64,000 nucleotides of DNA. It comes from Moniliophthora roreri. Taxonomy: Eukaryota; Basidiomycota; Agaricomycetes; Agaricales; Marasmiaceae. Where the stretch lies: the NCBI GenBank assembly GCA_001466705.2, contig LATX02000182.1, positions 701,355-765,354 of the forward strand. The letters run 5' to 3'. Positions 61,059-64,000 of the stretch are shown here, in pieces. The notes below the pieces were generated by a model, which saw nothing but the letters and a program-made list of their open reading frames with translations, searched no databases and had not been told where the DNA came from. The position numbers and the translations under genes were made by a program. Numbering within the stretch: position 1 is the stretch's first letter; the number at the start of each line of letters is the position of its first letter.

Positions 61059-61954
61059 CGACCAGTATCCAATACACTCATCATGAGTTATGTGTGAAGG
61101 TGAAGCGAGACACAACCACAGCTACAACTGATCATGGTCAAGGACTTGAGTGAAGCTAGACACATTTGTCAATACCATGGTGCAAATCAGCTGATCAACA
61201 GGGTAGAGGGCATGCCATTCATTCTTGAAGCCATCACTTCCCACACACAGCACATTTCCAGAGCCTGACATTTTCAGCTTCCTGTGCTCTTATGCCTACC
61301 AAGATTCCAAAATTAAGCATCAACACTCAAGCCATAATGTGAGATAATTTGAGACAGAGAGGCTGCTGAAGACATATGGAGCTCAGACACTCTGGGAATA
61401 GCACATTTTCTTTAAATATACTCTTCTTCAACACCTATTCCCACATTAAAGCTGATGCCCTACTATACTCCCTCTCTAGCACAAACTCTGAAAGACCTTT
61501 TCCCAGAGGGCCTGTCAAACACCATAGTCTCAAATGACCTTGTCCTTGAGGACTTGATCCAATACAGGCACAAGCATCAAGTAGGAGACCTGAGGAATCA
61601 AGATCCTCTTATTAGAGACCAGTAAGCTGCAGGAAATTACTGTATGATAGCTAGCATTAATCCCCTGCAGAGCTTTTGAAGACTGTGACTCAGAGACTGA
61701 CCTGGTGAGGGAGCTAGGCTCAGATCATCCACCTCCTGTCAATAATACCAACAGAGTTGATGGGTGAGTTTAGGACATGCCTTTAGGGAAATTGCACTCT
61801 CTGAGCCCCTTTTGACTCAGATCTGATGAGACTGGTCCAAAGTCTAAGAGGCAGAAGCAACACCACCCACCTCAGCCTCCAATTGTGAAGTATGAAATGT
61901 AAGTAGTCTGGATCTACCTGATTCTCCTTGCCTCTGAATAACACTATAAGAACA
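61059..61954. other. Region upstream of the TET/JBP-type gene
   Basis: A coding-like patch at about 61,485-61,625 (LKDLFPEGLSNTIVSNDLVL, then HQVGDLRNQDPLIRDQ) could be an additional 5' exon of the following gene, but I cannot connect it by splicing. Otherwise no gene. Confidence 0.3.
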
Positions 61955-63360
61955 ATGTCTGCAGAAATCCCCAAGACAGAGGGTCTTTCCAGACTTGAGA
62001 GATGTCATGCACATAGTCAAAAAAGGCAAAATATCAAGACACAGAATTATCAAGCTGTTGAAGGCTTCCAGGATATTACCACTGATGCCAGGGCATCCAG
62101 GCCCATGTGGGCAGGCCTGAATATTTCTCAAGACCAAAGGAGAGCTATTAAGAGCCTGCTTGATTCTGGGGATAAGCTGCAAAGCTTGACTCTAGTTTTT
62201 CATAATGGGTGTGTCCTGAGATTCCTTCATTCTTGATGATTTTCCAACTGTTAGCCCCAGTCATGCAGTTCGAATTGCTGACAGCAAAGGTCGAATAGTC
62301 ATCTTTAGATCTGCAGTCACTTCCTTTATATGGGGCATGATGCATCAAATTGTTCAAGAAACTCAGCTTTTCATCACTAAAACCATTGCTCTGACACTTC
62401 AAGAGCATAGCCACAATCTTTGTGGTGACCACTGGTTCTGCATCAGTGGCTATGACCACAATAACAAGACTGTATGAGCTTTCTACTCTTTCTAGTAAAC
62501 TTCTTTCTAAGCTGTTCTTGCTAGGTGCCAAAAATTAGCAAGTGGCATGGCAAACAGAAAATCACAGTTAACCAATTCTTCAAAAATGGGCACATCTTCC
62601 AAACACTGACAGACATTGGGTGCTCACTGCTTCATGCAGAGTTTCCAGGCATTGCCCAGAGGTTCGAGACTTGTTCACAGTACATGCTACAGCACCATCA
62701 CTTTGTAGCACCATATGGTGGTCTCTTTTTCAACTTCTGCTTGAATGGTGTCATGGAAGGCATAGACCAAGTCTTTTGTGACCCCCATGTGGATTTCAAA
62801 AACGTTGCACTTGGCGTTTGCATGATATTTATATATGGGCACTTCAATCATAGAGAGTGCTGCTGGCTTGTCATTTGGGAGGCTGGTATTGTTCTTGAAT
62901 TACCCCCTGGAGTGTTTATTATCTATCCCTCTTCACTCTTTCTCCATTTCAATATTGACAAAGCCTGTAAGTGAACTCTGCTATTCCTTTCTATATACTG
63001 ACCACTTGACTAGAATTTGTCACCACTGATGGAGCACTTCCAACACCATTCAACAGCATTCCTCTATGTGATTGTGGAGACTCAGGTGCAAATCATGGAG
63101 ATGAATGGAACCAAGCCATTGGAAGAGGATCTATAGTATGGTTCAACCAGGCCACCATGTTCCAGACCTCTGAGCTTGGTTTCAGAACAGTAAAAGAAGC
63201 AAGAGCAGCTGGCATAGATACTAACTGTGGAGTGTCAGCAGATAAGGTCTTCAACCATTTGCCCTCTACTGACACCTCTCTTGACTCTGCCACACAATCT
63301 TCATCCTCTTCACCTGAAGAGGTTGAAGAAGATCAGATAGATACAGTAGACCAGATCTAG
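61955..63360 (+). CDS. TET/JBP-type 2-oxoglutarate/Fe(II) dioxygenase (possible 5-methylcytosine oxidase)
   Basis: Resembles the expanded Agaricomycete TET/JBP family, members of which oxidise 5-methylcytosine in DNA using Fe(II) and 2-oxoglutarate. Candidate exons: 61955-62208, 62255-62471, 62525-62966 and 63014-63360. The core is in exon 3: TLTDIGCSLLHAEFPGIA, HFVAPYGGLFFNFCLNG, then CDPHVDFKNVALGVCMIF, which supplies the H-x-D iron ligands, then YGHFNHRECCWLVIWEAG, LELPPGVFIIYPSSLF and LHFNID, which supplies the distal His. Exon 4 has FVTTDGALPTPFNSIPLCDC, RGSIVWFNQATMFQTSELGF and an acidic tail. One concern: the straightforward junction of exons 3 and 4 (GCC T + AA TTT) makes TAA. Either another splice is used or the gene is broken just after the catalytic core. 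The catalytic residues themselves are intact. Confidence 0.75.
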
Positions 63361-63429
63361 TAATTTTCAACTTATCTTCTATATTCCACTCTTTGGCATG
63401 TATGGCTGTGAGACATTATAATATACTAC
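63361..63429. other. Short convergent spacer
   Basis: 69 bases between the TET/JBP-type gene and the convergent integrase-type gene; nothing else seen. Confidence 0.5.
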
Positions 63430-64000
63430 TTATTGAACAGAGGAGATAACATTATGACAAAAAGCAAGTGCTTCAATCCATACTGTCCTTCTATCATACA
63501 TGTGCTCTGATTGAAACTGAGGAAGTTGAAACAGATGCTCATCAAGCAGATCCAGCTGCTCATTTGTCAAAGGACACTGGAATCTTGGAACATCAACACA
63601 TGACAGCTGAAGAGGATGATGCTGATCACTTGCTTCAGCATTATCCAAAGGAAGCTCCTCCAAGACTGACTCCTCTGAATTGTGAAGGTTGTGGTGCTCC
63701 AACAGCTCACTGTCATCCAACTCCTCCCAATCAACTCCATATCCATTCAGATCTTCAATGGCAGCTGAATCCTCCATTGATGGCTCATATATCACCATAT
63801 CTCGATAACCATTTTGAATCTGACTGAAGAAGAACATGTCATGGGGAGACCGTTCACACTGGCCCCTCTGATGGATATTGTGATTGTTCCAAGCTTCAAC
63901 CCATTTCAAAGCTTTCTTCATCATTGATGATGTCCAAGAAAAGATAATGCAACAGCCATACATGGCTGTCCCAGTCTGGCTGCAAACCTGTAGATGTCTC
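63430..64000 (-). pseudogene. Integrase-core transposase-like protein, C-terminal part, runs off the window
   Basis: Minus strand, entering from the right edge. The first frame gives DSHVWLLHYLFLDIINDE, then a frame change near 63,917 leads into ALKWVEAWNNHNIHQRGQ, CERSPHDMFFFSQIQNGYRD and an acidic tail with GYGVDWEELDDSELLEHHN. The WLLH.LFL..IN....W..AWN.H pattern followed by RSP.DMF is typical of the end of the integrase-core proteins that are numerous in mushroom genomes and behave as mobile elements. The D,D,E core itself would lie beyond 64,000. The frame change suggests a dead copy, unless a tiny intron lies there. Confidence 0.55.

Noticed and set aside
62148..62531. Minus-strand 127-residue frame
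   Set aside because: Lies opposite exons of the TET/JBP-type gene and has no motif of its own.
1..64000. tRNA, rRNA and CRISPR features
   Set aside because: I looked for B-box-like GGTTCGA motifs in a tRNA setting, rRNA-like sequence and spaced direct repeats and found none that hold up; short or diverged ones could be missed by eye.

Overview
The window is nuclear DNA of a basidiomycete, most likely an Agaricomycete. Genes are dense on both strands and split by many introns of about 45-70 nt with GT...AG ends. The families fit: a DUF6533 membrane protein, F-box/LRR proteins, a CRIB-domain kinase, a NACHT-type NLR remnant, a TET/JBP-type dioxygenase and chromodomain Ty3/Gypsy elements. All exon maps were read by eye, so junctions are good estimates rather than proven.

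Bases 1-40,300 are host euchromatin. In order: a DUF6533 membrane protein (+), an F-box remnant (-), an unknown small gene (+), a lysine-rich SR-repeat nuclear protein (+), a seven-helix membrane protein (-), the H3K36 methyltransferase SET2 (-) head to head with RNA polymerase I subunit RPA49 (+), two orphan genes, a PAK-like CRIB kinase (+) tail to tail with the ribosome-biogenesis HEAT protein UTP10 (-), an F-box protein (-), a second inverted and C-terminally shortened copy of the seven-helix gene (+), a BAP31-like ER protein (+) and a secreted haem peroxidase-like protein (-).

Bases 40,300-64,000 are a decayed, transposon-rich block. It holds a heavily broken HECT-like gene, an NLR fragment, a 0.65-kb tandem duplication with an undetermined base at the joint, a complete 7,357-bp chromodomain Ty3/Gypsy element with 556-bp LTRs and an ACAGG target duplication, a CpG-free stretch of over 1.3 kb, a TET/JBP-type 2-oxoglutarate/Fe(II) dioxygenase gene and the end of an integrase-type transposase gene.

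The main story is in this second block. All eight differences between the two Gypsy LTRs are transitions at CpG sites. All 12 in-frame stops I found in the gag and pol frames are TGA in positions readable as former CGA. Two long stretches nearby contain no CpG at all. Together these are the footprint of CpG cytosine methylation followed by deamination, and a gene of the family that oxidises 5-methylcytosine lies in the same block.
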